From the NCBI GenBank assembly GCA_028873815.1, contig JAPPNN010000029.1, forward strand, positions 1 to 64,000: DNA of 64,000 nt. Reading direction: 5' to 3'. Made by a program: the position numbers and the translations under genes. Shown here one piece after another: positions 49,438 through 57,566 of this stretch. The notes beneath the pieces were generated by a model. That model worked only from the letters and a program-made list of their open reading frames with translations, was not told the DNA's origin and made no database searches. This stretch comes from Gemmatimonadota bacterium. Its GTDB lineage: Bacteria; Gemmatimonadota; Gemmatimonadetes; Longimicrobiales; Gaopeijiaceae. How positions within the stretch are numbered: position 1 is the stretch's first letter; the number at the start of each line of letters is the position of its first letter.

Positions 49438-50037
49438 ATGCCTGAAAGCCACTGCGAAGCGCACAGCCGACCGAAAACACCCTCGGAGCCCCGCGTCGCA
49501 AGGCGCCGCCGCTCGGCGATCCTGACGCTGGTGCTGGTGCCGGCGACGATCGTACTCGCGGCGCTCGCGGTCTCCGACCTGCCCCGCATGGGGCGAATGG
49601 CGGCACGCGTCGACCTGGCCAGGCTGGATGCGGAGTTCCTAGGAGATGACGCGGTCGTCTTCCAGTCCGCGCTGAACGACTGCGGGCCTGCCGCGCTGGC
49701 GAACATGATGCGCGTGGTCGGCGTTGTCGCGCCCTCCACCGACTCGCTCGCGGTGCTCGCGGACATGGGGCCGAGGGGCACGACCGCCCGCGGACTGATT
49801 CGCGCCGCCGGCCGATTCGGCCTGCCGCTTGAGCTGGTACGCCTCACGCCGGCAGACCTGTACCAGGCACGCACACCGTTCATCGCGTGGGTGAACCGCA
49901 ATCACTTCGTGACCGTCATCGGAAGGTCCCCGTCCGGCCGTCTGACCGTGGTGGATCCGACGGCGGGCCGCTACTCGATCAGCGAAGAAGCATTCCAGGA
50001 AATCTGGTCCGGCGAGTCGATCGTGCTCGCCGGATAG
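49438..50037 (+). CDS. Membrane-anchored C39-type peptidase
   Basis: The 199-aa product starts at ATG 49438. A basic N-terminus (RVARRRRS) and one membrane helix (about 28-47) place the C39 domain outside the cytoplasm. The papain-like triad is visible: Cys in SALNDCGPAALANMM, His in NHFVTVIG and Asp in VVDPTAG. C39 peptidases remove leaders after double-glycine sites. Here the domain is free rather than fused to an ABC transporter. It is 65 bases upstream of six peptide genes that carry such sites, so it is probably their processing enzyme. Confidence 0.87.
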   Translation: MPESHCEAHSRPKTPSEPRVARRRRSAILTLVLVPATIVLAALAVSDLPRMGRMAARVDLARLDAEFLGDDAVVFQSALNDCGPAALANMMRVVGVVAPSTDSLAVLADMGPRGTTARGLIRAAGRFGLPLELVRLTPADLYQARTPFIAWVNRNHFVTVIGRSPSGRLTVVDPTAGRYSISEEAFQEIWSGESIVLAG

Positions 50038-50102
50038 TTCCTGGGTCCGGCCGCGGCGAGGGGCGTTGCGGCTTCGTTTACAATCGCTGAAGGAGGAGGA
50101 TG

Positions 50103-50387
50103 ATGAGGAAAGGACGAATGCGGGCAACCGTGTACGCGCTCTGTCTTGCGCTGCTCGCGGGGCAGGGAGCCCAACTGACCGCGGGACTACCGGTCGCCGT
50201 CTTCGAGAACGGGGTACCGACCGCAGTTGAGGGCCGCGGATGGCTAACGTTCAGTATCTGCGTCGGTTGCATAGCGTCGGGCATGTTCCTGGCTGCTACA
50301 GGCGGAATCGTGGCAGCGGCGAGTGTACCCGGTTCGACCATGGCGGCCGCCGGGTGTGTAGCCGCGTGTTACGACGCAATCTTTTGA
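50103..50387 (+). CDS. Cys-rich exported peptide precursor 1
   Basis: The 94-aa product begins at ATG 50103 after AAGGAGG. It has a Sec-type signal region (about 1-28), a short leader ending VEGRG, and a hydrophobic core with C-x2-C-x28-C-x3-C (ICVGC and GCVAAC). No homology is recognised beyond the five paralogs that follow. The four Cys suggest two disulfides in a helical-hairpin peptide. The C39 peptidase upstream probably cuts near the GR position. Confidence 0.8.
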   Translation: MRKGRMRATVYALCLALLAGQGAQLTAGLPVAVFENGVPTAVEGRGWLTFSICVGCIASGMFLAATGGIVAAASVPGSTMAAAGCVAACYDAIF

Positions 50388-50404
50388 TTGACAAGGAGAT
50401 CCGG

Positions 50405-50740
50405 ATGAATAAGACGTTGCACCAACAGATGCACGTCGGCATGGCGATGATGCTGTTCCTTGCCCTTATGAATGGCCTGGTGAACCCGTTTGCGGTCGGA
50501 GGGCGGACGGATACGACCGCTGAAATCACGATAGCGGAGTCCCTTGGCCGGGGGGCAGTTGAGCGAGACGTGATCGCTGTCGAAGGAGGGCAGGCGCTTG
50601 CAAGGACTGGCTGCGTTCTATGCGTTGGAGGCATTCTCTTTGCTGGCGGAGCAAGCATCGTCGGTTTGATAGCAGTGGCGGCGGCGGCTCCCTTTGCCAC
50701 GGGTGCGTGTGCCTTCGTTTGTACGCTGGGATATGGATGA
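50405..50740 (+). CDS. Cys-rich exported peptide precursor 2
   Basis: The 111-aa product starts at ATG 50405, six bases after AAGGAGA. The signal helix (about 10-25) is followed by an acidic leader (TTAEITIAESL) ending AVEGGQ and a core with C-x2-C-x28-C-x3-C (GCVLC and ACAFVC). The GG and the Cys frame match the other copies. It is the longest of the six. The gap to precursor 1 is 17 bases. Confidence 0.8.
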   Translation: MNKTLHQQMHVGMAMMLFLALMNGLVNPFAVGGRTDTTAEITIAESLGRGAVERDVIAVEGGQALARTGCVLCVGGILFAGGASIVGLIAVAAAAPFATGACAFVCTLGYG

Positions 50741-50768
50741 TCATCGATTGCGGTGACAAGAGAGGACA

Positions 50769-51065
50769 ATGGCGCTAATGAAGAACAAGAGTGTTGCAAC
50801 TGTGATACGAGCCTTGACCGTGGTTGCGCTGGCGAACGCCACAAACGCGAGCAGCCGGCGGGCGGAAGTCGTCGTTGACGAAGCCGGAACGGTCGAGGCA
50901 AGCATGGTGTTGGAGGAGGCGGTCGTAGGCGGACAGAACACGGGGCTCAACATTGCGTGTTGGGGATGCATCAGTGTCACTGTGGTTCTGGTGGCAATGG
51001 CGGGGGTTGGAGGTTTCCTGAGCATCGCTTGCGGCTTTGCGTGTGGAAAACTTGCCTTGGCGTAA
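50769..51065 (+). CDS. Cys-rich exported peptide precursor 3
   Basis: The 98-aa product starts at ATG 50769 (50778 possible, as its spacing to AGAGGA is better). The leader is acidic (VVVDEAGTVEASMVLEEA), ends AVVGGQ and is followed by a core with C-x2-C-x20-C-x3-C (ACWGC and ACGFAC). The double glycine is canonical here. Confidence 0.8.
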   Translation: MALMKNKSVATVIRALTVVALANATNASSRRAEVVVDEAGTVEASMVLEEAVVGGQNTGLNIACWGCISVTVVLVAMAGVGGFLSIACGFACGKLALA

Positions 51066-51082
51066 ACAAAAAGGAGGAGATT

Positions 51083-51376
51083 ATGACTAAGCTACGGAGT
51101 AAAGGGCTCACGGGAGCCGTGTTGGTCGCGGTATTGATGGCAGGGTCGCTGCGAGGGCTAGAGGCCGGTGCTGACAACGCCGCGGCGTGGGAAACGCGTT
51201 CAGCGGTGGCGGAGTCGAGTGTGATTGAGGGACAGGGATGGTGGAAGTTCGCTGCATGTATCGGGTGTGTGGCGGGAGCAGTGGTGGGCTCGGTCGTGTC
51301 TGCGGGAACTGGAGCAGCTGCCGCTGCCATCGGCTGTGGAATCTTGTGCGGCATGGCAGCTGCTGATGACTTCTAG
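51083..51376 (+). CDS. Cys-rich exported peptide precursor 4
   Basis: The 97-aa product starts at ATG 51083 behind AAGGAGGAGA, the strongest ribosome site of the set. Signal helix, then AVAESSVIEGQGWW and a core with C-x2-C-x22-C-x3-C (ACIGC and GCGILC). The cleavage motif is G-Q instead of G-G. The core is very Ala/Gly/Val-rich. Confidence 0.8.
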   Translation: MTKLRSKGLTGAVLVAVLMAGSLRGLEAGADNAAAWETRSAVAESSVIEGQGWWKFAACIGCVAGAVVGSVVSAGTGAAAAAIGCGILCGMAAADDF

Positions 51377-51398
51377 GACCTGGTTATGGAGGTGTACC

Positions 51399-51692
51399 AT
51401 GAGGCGGGCAATGAACACGTGGTCCCGCGGCTCTGTCGTCGCGCTAATGTTGGGCATTGGCATCGCTTCGGGTCTGCAGCCCAAGAGTAACATGGCACAA
51501 AGGAACGCAGTTGCCCCGACCGACATGATTGAGCAAGCAGTTGTGGTCGGTGGCCAGGGGCTGAACGGCACGTTGGCGTGCAAGCTGTGTTGGTTGGCTG
51601 TCAGGCGTCTGGTCTTTTCGGCGCCAGGAGGCGCAGTGATTGGCGGTTTAATCTGTACGGCCGCCTGTTCAACGCATATCAGTCCCTTGTAG
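51399..51692 (+). CDS. Cys-rich exported peptide precursor 5
   Basis: The 97-aa product starts at ATG 51399, six bases after GGAGG. Signal helix (about 10-25), then IEQAVVVGGQG and a core with C-x2-C-x21-C-x3-C (ACKLC and ICTAAC). Unlike the others, the core carries three basic residues (CKLC, AVRRL), which may alter its target or membrane behaviour. Confidence 0.8.
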   Translation: MRRAMNTWSRGSVVALMLGIGIASGLQPKSNMAQRNAVAPTDMIEQAVVVGGQGLNGTLACKLCWLAVRRLVFSAPGGAVIGGLICTAACSTHISPL

Positions 51693-51711
51693 AGAAAGGC
51701 AGAAGAAAGTG

Positions 51712-52011
51712 ATGAGGATGAACAGCGGGATTGTTCGAGGTGTCGTAGTGGCGGCTGCCGTGTTGACGCTTGGGACCGCAGGAACATCGAGCACAGGATA
51801 TGGTGTCGGAGCGGACACAGGCCAGGTTGGAGCGTCGGCGTCGGCGCAGGTGACGGATCAGGTTGTGGGAGGTCAGCACGCGGGCGTGGTGGCGCTCGTA
51901 GCTGCATTGCGTTTGTGGTGCGTGCAATGCGTCTTCGGCGCTGCTTCGACCGGGCAGGTCGACCTCGTCGAGTTGGCCCAGTGCGCCATCTTCTGCGACA
52001 TCGCGTTCTAG
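51712..52011 (+). CDS. Cys-rich exported peptide precursor 6
   Basis: The 99-aa product starts at ATG 51712 (GTG 51709 and ATG 51718 are alternatives). Signal helix, Ser/Ala-rich leader, VVGGQHAG and a core with C-x2-C-x17-C-x3-C (WCVQC and QCAIFC). The core loop is the shortest and contains acidic residues (VDLVEL). It closes the array; a strong hairpin follows 16 bases later. Confidence 0.78.
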   Translation: MRMNSGIVRGVVVAAAVLTLGTAGTSSTGYGVGADTGQVGASASAQVTDQVVGGQHAGVVALVAALRLWCVQCVFGAASTGQVDLVELAQCAIFCDIAF

Positions 52012-52026
52012 TCGGACGGAAACAGA

Positions 52027-52061
52027 GGGGGACCCGGGCCGCTGCTTTGTCCGGGTCCCCC
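52027..52061 (+). terminator. Strong intercistronic hairpin after the peptide array
   Basis: GGGGGACCCGG (52027-52037) pairs perfectly with CCGGGTCCCCC (52051-52061) over a 13-base loop. No T-run follows. Placed between six peptide genes and the maturation/transport genes, it probably causes partial termination or shields the upstream mRNA, so that peptides are made in excess over the machinery. Confidence 0.75.
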
Positions 52062-52073
52062 GATGGATGAATC

Positions 52074-52622
52074 ATGGAGGTATCGAAACCATCGATGCGT
52101 GAAAAGAGCGTGGCGTTGGCGGTGGCGGCTTGTGTTGCGGGTATTGCGATTGTGCCGTTGGTCTGGATGGGCAGAACCGGGGATGGTCCGGATGCCCCGC
52201 CCTGGGTGCTACCGCCCGTCTCAGGTTGGCTGGGGGAGTCGGAAACGTGGACATACCGGGCGAACGAGACGGGGTCGACGGCCTTGATCTATGTCGATCG
52301 CAGTTGTGTTCACTGCAAGGCGGAACTGGAGTTGTGGGAGTCGGTGCAGGAAGATCACGCGAACGGGGTAGCGGTCTGGGTGGTGGCCTCCCCGAGGTCG
52401 GTCATGGAGAGAGCGCGGTGGGTTCCCCCATCGCTTCGTGAACGGACGGTACATGACCGCGACGGAAGTGTGGGCCGGGCCCTGGGGGTCAGCGCGGTGC
52501 CCGCGACGTTCTGGATCGACGAGACCGATACGGTCCGGATCCTACGTGTCGGACGCAGCAACAGGAAAATGCTTGCCGACAACATCGCCGCAATGCGCGG
52601 AAAGGGAGAATCGAAGTCATGA
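52074..52622 (+). CDS. Membrane-anchored thioredoxin-like protein
   Basis: The 182-aa product (ATG 52074; ATG 52095 is possible) has one N-terminal membrane helix (about 12-32) and a thioredoxin-like domain with the active site DRSCVHCKAEL and the cis-Pro region VSAVPATFWID. It faces the periplasm and would make, break or shuffle disulfides. Beside six precursors with four conserved Cys each, it is the obvious maturation partner. Its stop overlaps the next gene (ATGA). Confidence 0.85.
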   Translation: MEVSKPSMREKSVALAVAACVAGIAIVPLVWMGRTGDGPDAPPWVLPPVSGWLGESETWTYRANETGSTALIYVDRSCVHCKAELELWESVQEDHANGVAVWVVASPRSVMERARWVPPSLRERTVHDRDGSVGRALGVSAVPATFWIDETDTVRILRVGRSNRKMLADNIAAMRGKGESKS

Positions 52623-53299
52623 GTGGACGAGATGGAGCGCGTGGGGGCGTGCGACGGATTCTGGCAGCGCTGCGGCACTTTCTGAACATGCTCGTGCCCA
52701 GTCTGGATGACATTCGCGAGTATCAACCCATCGCACCCCCGCTGGTCATGGGATGGGTGTTCTCGCTGGTAGCCGCGTTGTCGCTCCGGCCGTTGGTATT
52801 AAGCGCAATGGCAACCCAGGGACCGGAGATTGCGCAGGGGACGCTTCTGGTGCTGGGTGTAGTGGCAGTGATTGCGCCGCTGATTCACCTGCTCAAGGCG
52901 GGGCTTCTGGCAGCCTTGGGATGGGCTGTGCTGGTGCTTGCGAACTCGAAGCGCCGCATCCGTCCGATGCTTTCGGTACTCCTGTACGGGGAAGCGATTC
53001 TGGCGGCGCAGGGAGTGCTCCAGGCGCTCTATCTGCACCTGGTGACGGGCGGAAGCCCGACGTCACCTGCTGATCTGCAGTCCAATTTGGGGTTGGCAGC
53101 CTTCGTACCTGCCACGAGCCCGGGTCTGCTGGCGGTCGCCCAGAGTTTCTCGTTGGGCCATTTCCTGTGGTTCGGATTCCTCGTGATTGCACTGCGCCGG
53201 TGCGATGGTCCCGAGCGTCGACCGTCCCTCGGACTCGCACTGTTCTTCTGGGGCGTCATGGTGGCCTTTTCTGCGGCACGCGCATGGGTCACATTGTAA
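52619..53299 (+). CDS. Polytopic membrane protein (YIP1-like)
   Basis: The 226-aa product starts at ATG 52619 inside the previous stop. Five hydrophobic segments are visible between about 40 and 225 (for example VMGWVFSLVAALSL, GTLLVLGVVAVIAPLI). The arrangement is like Yip1-family membrane proteins, but the match is weak. In this locus it could give immunity or assist export. The gap to the ATPase gene is 43 bases. Confidence 0.7.
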   Translation: MSGRDGARGGVRRILAALRHFLNMLVPSLDDIREYQPIAPPLVMGWVFSLVAALSLRPLVLSAMATQGPEIAQGTLLVLGVVAVIAPLIHLLKAGLLAALGWAVLVLANSKRRIRPMLSVLLYGEAILAAQGVLQALYLHLVTGGSPTSPADLQSNLGLAAFVPATSPGLLAVAQSFSLGHFLWFGFLVIALRRCDGPERRPSLGLALFFWGVMVAFSAARAWVTL

Positions 53300-53342
53300 T
53301 GCGGGCGAGAGAGAGGGTGGGCGGGCGGCGTTGGGGGGGCAA

Positions 53343-54059
53343 ATGGCGGGAGTGAGGCTGCGGGGATTCAGCGTCCGGTACTCCAACTTCTTCCTGGAAC
53401 CGATGGATCTGACCGTCGATCCGGGAGAACGCGTTGCGTTGGTTGGAGCGAACGGGGCCGGGAAGAGCACGACGCTCAAGGCGATTGCGGGTCGGCTGCG
53501 GGACTACGAGGGCAGGGTGGAACTCTGCGGAGACGACATCCGACCCCAGTTGCCGGAGATCAGGACGCGTGTTGGGTTTCTTCCCGAAAAGCTGCTCGGA
53601 TTCGGTTGGATGACCATCGATGAGCACCTGCGGTTCCTCTCGACCTTCTTCCCCACCTGGGACCGCGACTACGAGCAAGAGCTCCTGACTCGCCTGGATC
53701 TTCCGGGGGCGTCGAAGGTGGGCACGCTTTCCAGGGGGATGTCGGTCAAGCTGTCGCTGGTAACTGCCGAGGCCCACCGGCCACCGGTCCTCATCCTCGA
53801 CGAGCCCACCACGGCCATCGATCCGGTCATGCGCCGAGAGCTGCTTGGGATCATTGGTGATTGCGCACCCCGGGGCGGCGATCGCCTCGTCCTCTTTTCC
53901 AGCCATATCCTCGAAGATGTGGAGGTCATCGCCGAGCGGGTCGTCCTGATGAGGGTGGGACAGATCCTTGAGGACGTGACCACGAAGGAGCTTCAGGAAC
54001 GCGATCCCGGTTCGCCTCTCTCCCAAGTCCTCCTTTCAACATTGGAGTCCGATGACTAG
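53343..54059 (+). CDS. ABC transporter ATP-binding protein
   Basis: The 238-aa product starts at ATG 53343. Walker A GANGAGKST, signature LSRGM, Walker B VLILDEP and H-loop SSH are all present, so the ATPase should be active. The type resembles CcmA/NatA-like exporters used for bacteriocin immunity or peptide export. It overlaps the permease gene by eight bases. It lacks a C39 domain, which instead is encoded separately at 49438. Confidence 0.94.
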   Translation: MAGVRLRGFSVRYSNFFLEPMDLTVDPGERVALVGANGAGKSTTLKAIAGRLRDYEGRVELCGDDIRPQLPEIRTRVGFLPEKLLGFGWMTIDEHLRFLSTFFPTWDRDYEQELLTRLDLPGASKVGTLSRGMSVKLSLVTAEAHRPPVLILDEPTTAIDPVMRRELLGIIGDCAPRGGDRLVLFSSHILEDVEVIAERVVLMRVGQILEDVTTKELQERDPGSPLSQVLLSTLESDD

Positions 54060-54753
54060 TCAAGCCCTTTGGACGCTGGTGGGACTTGAGTTTCTACGGC
54101 CCCGCCGGACCTTCGCGCGTGGTTGGCTTTTCCTCCTGGCAATCGTGATCCTTGTGGTTGCGATAGGGTCTGACACGCAAGCGGCACTAGCGTTGACCTC
54201 GGTCGGTGCCGCGTTTGCCACTCAAATCCCCGCTAATACCCTCCATGACAGGCTTACAGGCAGTCTGGAAGCGGTTACCACACTCCCCGTGAGCGCCGGG
54301 ACGCTCGCAGCAGCCCGCCTTGCGGCAGTTGGCCTTATGACGGCGATGGGCGCGGTTCCGATCGCTGTCGCCGGTGGCATTGCAGGCCCCGCCATGCTGG
54401 AGGACTCCAGCCTGATCCACATAGTGATGGTCTTCTTTGTGGCGGCCTGGATCTTGCTCTCGGTGTTGTCGGCGGTGTCCCTCGCGGTCCTGCTCCGCTT
54501 CAGGACCCAGTCGATAGTGTCCCATGGCCTGATTGTCGGGTTTGTGACACTAGTGGGCGTGGGCTACCTCTACGATCGGCTCTTCGGGAGCCCATTGCGG
54601 TTGATCCGGGCCGTGATGACCAGCGATCACACCCTGGCGATCGCCATTGGCAGCGCCTTGGTTGGCTCGGCAGTGGTCCTGACGGCCTCATTCCTGCTCA
54701 CCCGCAGGGGATTCGAGATCTACCAGCCGGAACCGGACGCGATGGACTGGTAG
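54052..54753 (+). CDS. ABC transporter permease
   Basis: The 233-aa product has six membrane helices (for example GWLFLLAIVILVVAIGS and SIVSHGLIVGFVTLVGVGYLY). Its layout resembles ABC-2-type permeases. It starts inside the ATPase gene, so the two form one transporter. It is the last gene of the peptide locus. The export role versus self-protection cannot be told from sequence. Confidence 0.88.
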   Translation: MTSQALWTLVGLEFLRPRRTFARGWLFLLAIVILVVAIGSDTQAALALTSVGAAFATQIPANTLHDRLTGSLEAVTTLPVSAGTLAAARLAAVGLMTAMGAVPIAVAGGIAGPAMLEDSSLIHIVMVFFVAAWILLSVLSAVSLAVLLRFRTQSIVSHGLIVGFVTLVGVGYLYDRLFGSPLRLIRAVMTSDHTLAIAIGSALVGSAVVLTASFLLTRRGFEIYQPEPDAMDW

Positions 54754-54913
54754 GACGGCGCTCGTCCGCTTCGGTGGCCGCGGGAATTCGACCGCTCGGC
54801 GGCACTTGCCCGGGCACCTGCACGCCAACACGGGCGAGCGCTCACGGGTCTTCAGGGTTGCGGGGTGGGTTATTGTACTCCCGGAAACACGGCGCCTCCA
54901 ACCTGTGGAATCC

Positions 54914-56704
54914 ATGTCCCGAGGTACCACGAGTCTGGTCGAATCCCTCCTGTCAAGGGTGTCATTCGCAGAGCGCTCGGAAGGATGGAGCCTGATCGAG
55001 CGGTTTGCGGTACTCGTGCGCGAATCCGGGTCGCCGGACGAGCGCGCGGCCGCGCACTACATCGTGTCGCGCCTTGAGAACGCGGGAGTCCCTCACGACG
55101 TCTACGAGCCGGAACTCTATCTCTCCATACCGAAGGGTGCCTCGGTCGCATTTGCGGGCGTGGACTTCGCCGGCAAGCCGCCGTCGTTTGCGGCGTCAAC
55201 CCCGAAGAGGGGGCTGTCGGCGCCTGCCGTCCACATCCCCGCGAACCCGTCCAGCGACGCCGCCGATCTGTTCAAGTCGCCGCACGGTCCACTCCCCGAC
55301 GACATCGCGGGCAAGATCGTGGTGACCGAGGGAATGCCCATGCCCGTGTCGGTGGCGCGTTTCGAAGCGGCGGGCGCGGTCGGCCAGGTGTACATCAATC
55401 CGGGAAGCCGCGTCCACTGGGGAATCTGCACGACCGTGTGGGGCACGCCGGGCGAGTCCCAACTCGGGCTGCGTCCCACGACGCCGGTGGCGGCCATCGA
55501 TCGCTGGGACGGCGACAAGCTGATTGCGGCCATCGCGGATGGCCTGGACAGGATCACCGTCCACACCGACCTGGAGGAGGGGTGGTACCCCTGCCAGCTT
55601 CCGGTCGCGCGTATCGACGGCCAGGAGGAGGATTTCGTCCTCGCGCACGGGCACTATGATTCGTGGGACGTCGGAATCGGCGACAATGCGGTGGGCGACG
55701 CCACGCTGCTCGAGCTGGCGCAGATCTTCCACGAACACCGGGAGGACCTGAGGCGGTCGCTGAGGGTGGCCTGGTGGCCGGCGCACTCTACGGGCCGCTA
55801 TGGCGGATCGACCTGGTTCGCCGACCAGTTCGCTCTGGAGTTGTCGCAGCGATGCGTGGCCGCCGTCAACATCGACTCGCCAGGCTGCTGGGGCGCGACC
55901 GAATACGACGCCGTACCCTGGATGGCGGAGGCCGGCAAAGTCTGCCGCTCCTCGATCCTGTCGGTGGCGGGTGTCGAGCCGACCCGCCAGCGGCCCCTCC
56001 GGGCCGGGGACTATTCGTTCGACCAGATCGGGCTTACCTCCTTCTTCATGCTGCTCTCCAACATCCCCCAGGAGGAGCGGGACCGGCTGGGCTTCTACCC
56101 CGTGGGTGGCTGCGGGGGCAACATCGCGTGGCATACGGAGAAGGACCGGATCGAGGTGGCGGACCGCGCCAACCTGGAGCGCGACCTCCGGGTCTATCTG
56201 ACGGCCATCGCCAGGTTTCTGGAGGACGAAGTCCTGCCCCTGGACTTCCGCGAGACCGCGGCCGAGTTGGGAGATGCTCTCGAGGCGTACGAAGGGACGA
56301 TCGACAAGGACCTCGGCAAGGTGTTCAACCTGGTGCCGGTCAGAGAGGCCTACGATGAACTGGTGGAGCGGCTGAACGCCTTCTACGACTCGATCGAAGA
56401 GGGCAATGTCGACCCTGACGTGGCAAACGAGGCGCTGCTCAGACTGGCACGGATCCTGGTTCCCATAGGGTACGCGCAAGGGCCCCGGTTCGAGCACGAT
56501 CCGGCGACGCCACGCGTACCCATTCCCAGGCTTGCCAGGGTTCCCGACCTCGCCGCGATGCGCGAAGAGGACCCGGAGATGTTCCGGTTCGTCGTGACGG
56601 AGCTGCGGCGCCGGTCCAACCAGGTCGTTGCCGGCTTCACCGAGGCGTCATGGCTGCTCAAGCGGTTGGCCGCGCCCCTCGTTCCCCATCTGTCCGTCGG
56701 CTGA
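54914..56704 (+). CDS. M28-family metallopeptidase with PA domain
   Basis: The 596-aa product (ATG 54914, weak ribosome site; the open frame extends to 54806) has a PA-like insert (about 90-190, KGASVAFAGVDF) and the M28 zinc domain: AHGHYDSWDVGIGDNAVGDATLLELA, then acidic ligands and H in AWHTEKDRIEV. A helical C-terminal part follows. There is no signal peptide, so it is probably cytoplasmic. It may cleave aminoacyl or small peptide substrates. Its end overlaps the racemase gene by 57 bases in antisense. Confidence 0.87.
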   Translation: MSRGTTSLVESLLSRVSFAERSEGWSLIERFAVLVRESGSPDERAAAHYIVSRLENAGVPHDVYEPELYLSIPKGASVAFAGVDFAGKPPSFAASTPKRGLSAPAVHIPANPSSDAADLFKSPHGPLPDDIAGKIVVTEGMPMPVSVARFEAAGAVGQVYINPGSRVHWGICTTVWGTPGESQLGLRPTTPVAAIDRWDGDKLIAAIADGLDRITVHTDLEEGWYPCQLPVARIDGQEEDFVLAHGHYDSWDVGIGDNAVGDATLLELAQIFHEHREDLRRSLRVAWWPAHSTGRYGGSTWFADQFALELSQRCVAAVNIDSPGCWGATEYDAVPWMAEAGKVCRSSILSVAGVEPTRQRPLRAGDYSFDQIGLTSFFMLLSNIPQEERDRLGFYPVGGCGGNIAWHTEKDRIEVADRANLERDLRVYLTAIARFLEDEVLPLDFRETAAELGDALEAYEGTIDKDLGKVFNLVPVREAYDELVERLNAFYDSIEEGNVDPDVANEALLRLARILVPIGYAQGPRFEHDPATPRVPIPRLARVPDLAAMREEDPEMFRFVVTELRRRSNQVVAGFTEASWLLKRLAAPLVPHLSVG

Positions 56705-57439
56705 TCCGACGCCGACCTCGGCCAACTGCTTGCGCGGCGCGGGGTAGGCTTGCGCCGACGGCGCCAAGCCGACCGCGACCATTCCCTCGGCAGCCTTGAG
56801 CGCGGCGACAACAGGATTGACGACCGGCACACCCAGGCGCCCCTGCAGGTCCCGTGTCACGTCCAGAAAGCCCATCGTCATGCATCCGAGCACGATGGTG
56901 TCGGCGCCGTTCGCTACGGCCGCGCGCCCTTCGGCCTCCAGCGTGACCAGCACCTGTTCACGCCTGCCCCGCAACTCCAGAACCGGCACGTCCACGGCCC
57001 GAACCTCTGAAACGAACCCCTCCAGCCCGTGACCGCGCATTTGCCGGTAGATGGAGGGCACCACCTCGTCCACGACCGTCAGCACAGCGAATTGATCGCC
57101 GAGCTGGGCTGCAAGATGTCCGCTCGCCTGTCCCGGGCCCACGACCGGGATACTCGTGACCTCGCGAACGGCAGAAAGTCCGGGATCACCGAAACAGCCG
57201 ACGATGATGGCATTGGTGCCCCCGGATTCCAGCCGCGGAGCCGCCGCCAACAGCCATGGCACACAGAGGGCCTCCTCAGCCGAGCTCTCGATCGACGCGG
57301 GTCCCTCCTCGCTGTCCTCCACCGCCACCGTCGTGCCGGGAGCGGCGTGGCGTTCCAGGTACGCCCGTCGGCGTTCCAGTTCCCCGTATCCGAGAGGACC
57401 GCGCGAGAGCGGGCCGGGAATGAAGTAGGTGACATGCAT
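56648..57439 (-). CDS. Asp/Glu/hydantoin racemase-family protein
   Basis: ATG 57439 follows GGAGG. The 263-aa product has the two-lobed racemase fold with catalytic Cys in VGCFGDPG and LGCMTMGF, matching the Asp/Glu/hydantoin racemase family. It would interconvert D and L forms of an amino acid or hydantoin in the cytoplasm. It converges with the M28 gene and overlaps its last 57 bases. It is divergent from the propeller-protein series. Confidence 0.88.
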   Translation of the reverse strand: MHVTYFIPGPLSRGPLGYGELERRRAYLERHAAPGTTVAVEDSEEGPASIESSAEEALCVPWLLAAAPRLESGGTNAIIVGCFGDPGLSAVREVTSIPVVGPGQASGHLAAQLGDQFAVLTVVDEVVPSIYRQMRGHGLEGFVSEVRAVDVPVLELRGRREQVLVTLEAEGRAAVANGADTIVLGCMTMGFLDVTRDLQGRLGVPVVNPVVAALKAAEGMVAVGLAPSAQAYPAPRKQLAEVGVGSADGQMGNEGRGQPLEQP

Positions 57440-57566
57440 TTAGGGCCTCCTCGCCCCTGTAGGGCCTCCTCGCCGATGCCTGAATGTAGTCTTGTCCACA
57501 CGCTCCTTTGGTGCCAGCCTTACTATCTTGTCGCCTCTGTCATCGATGTCGTTCAGGAAACGGAAA

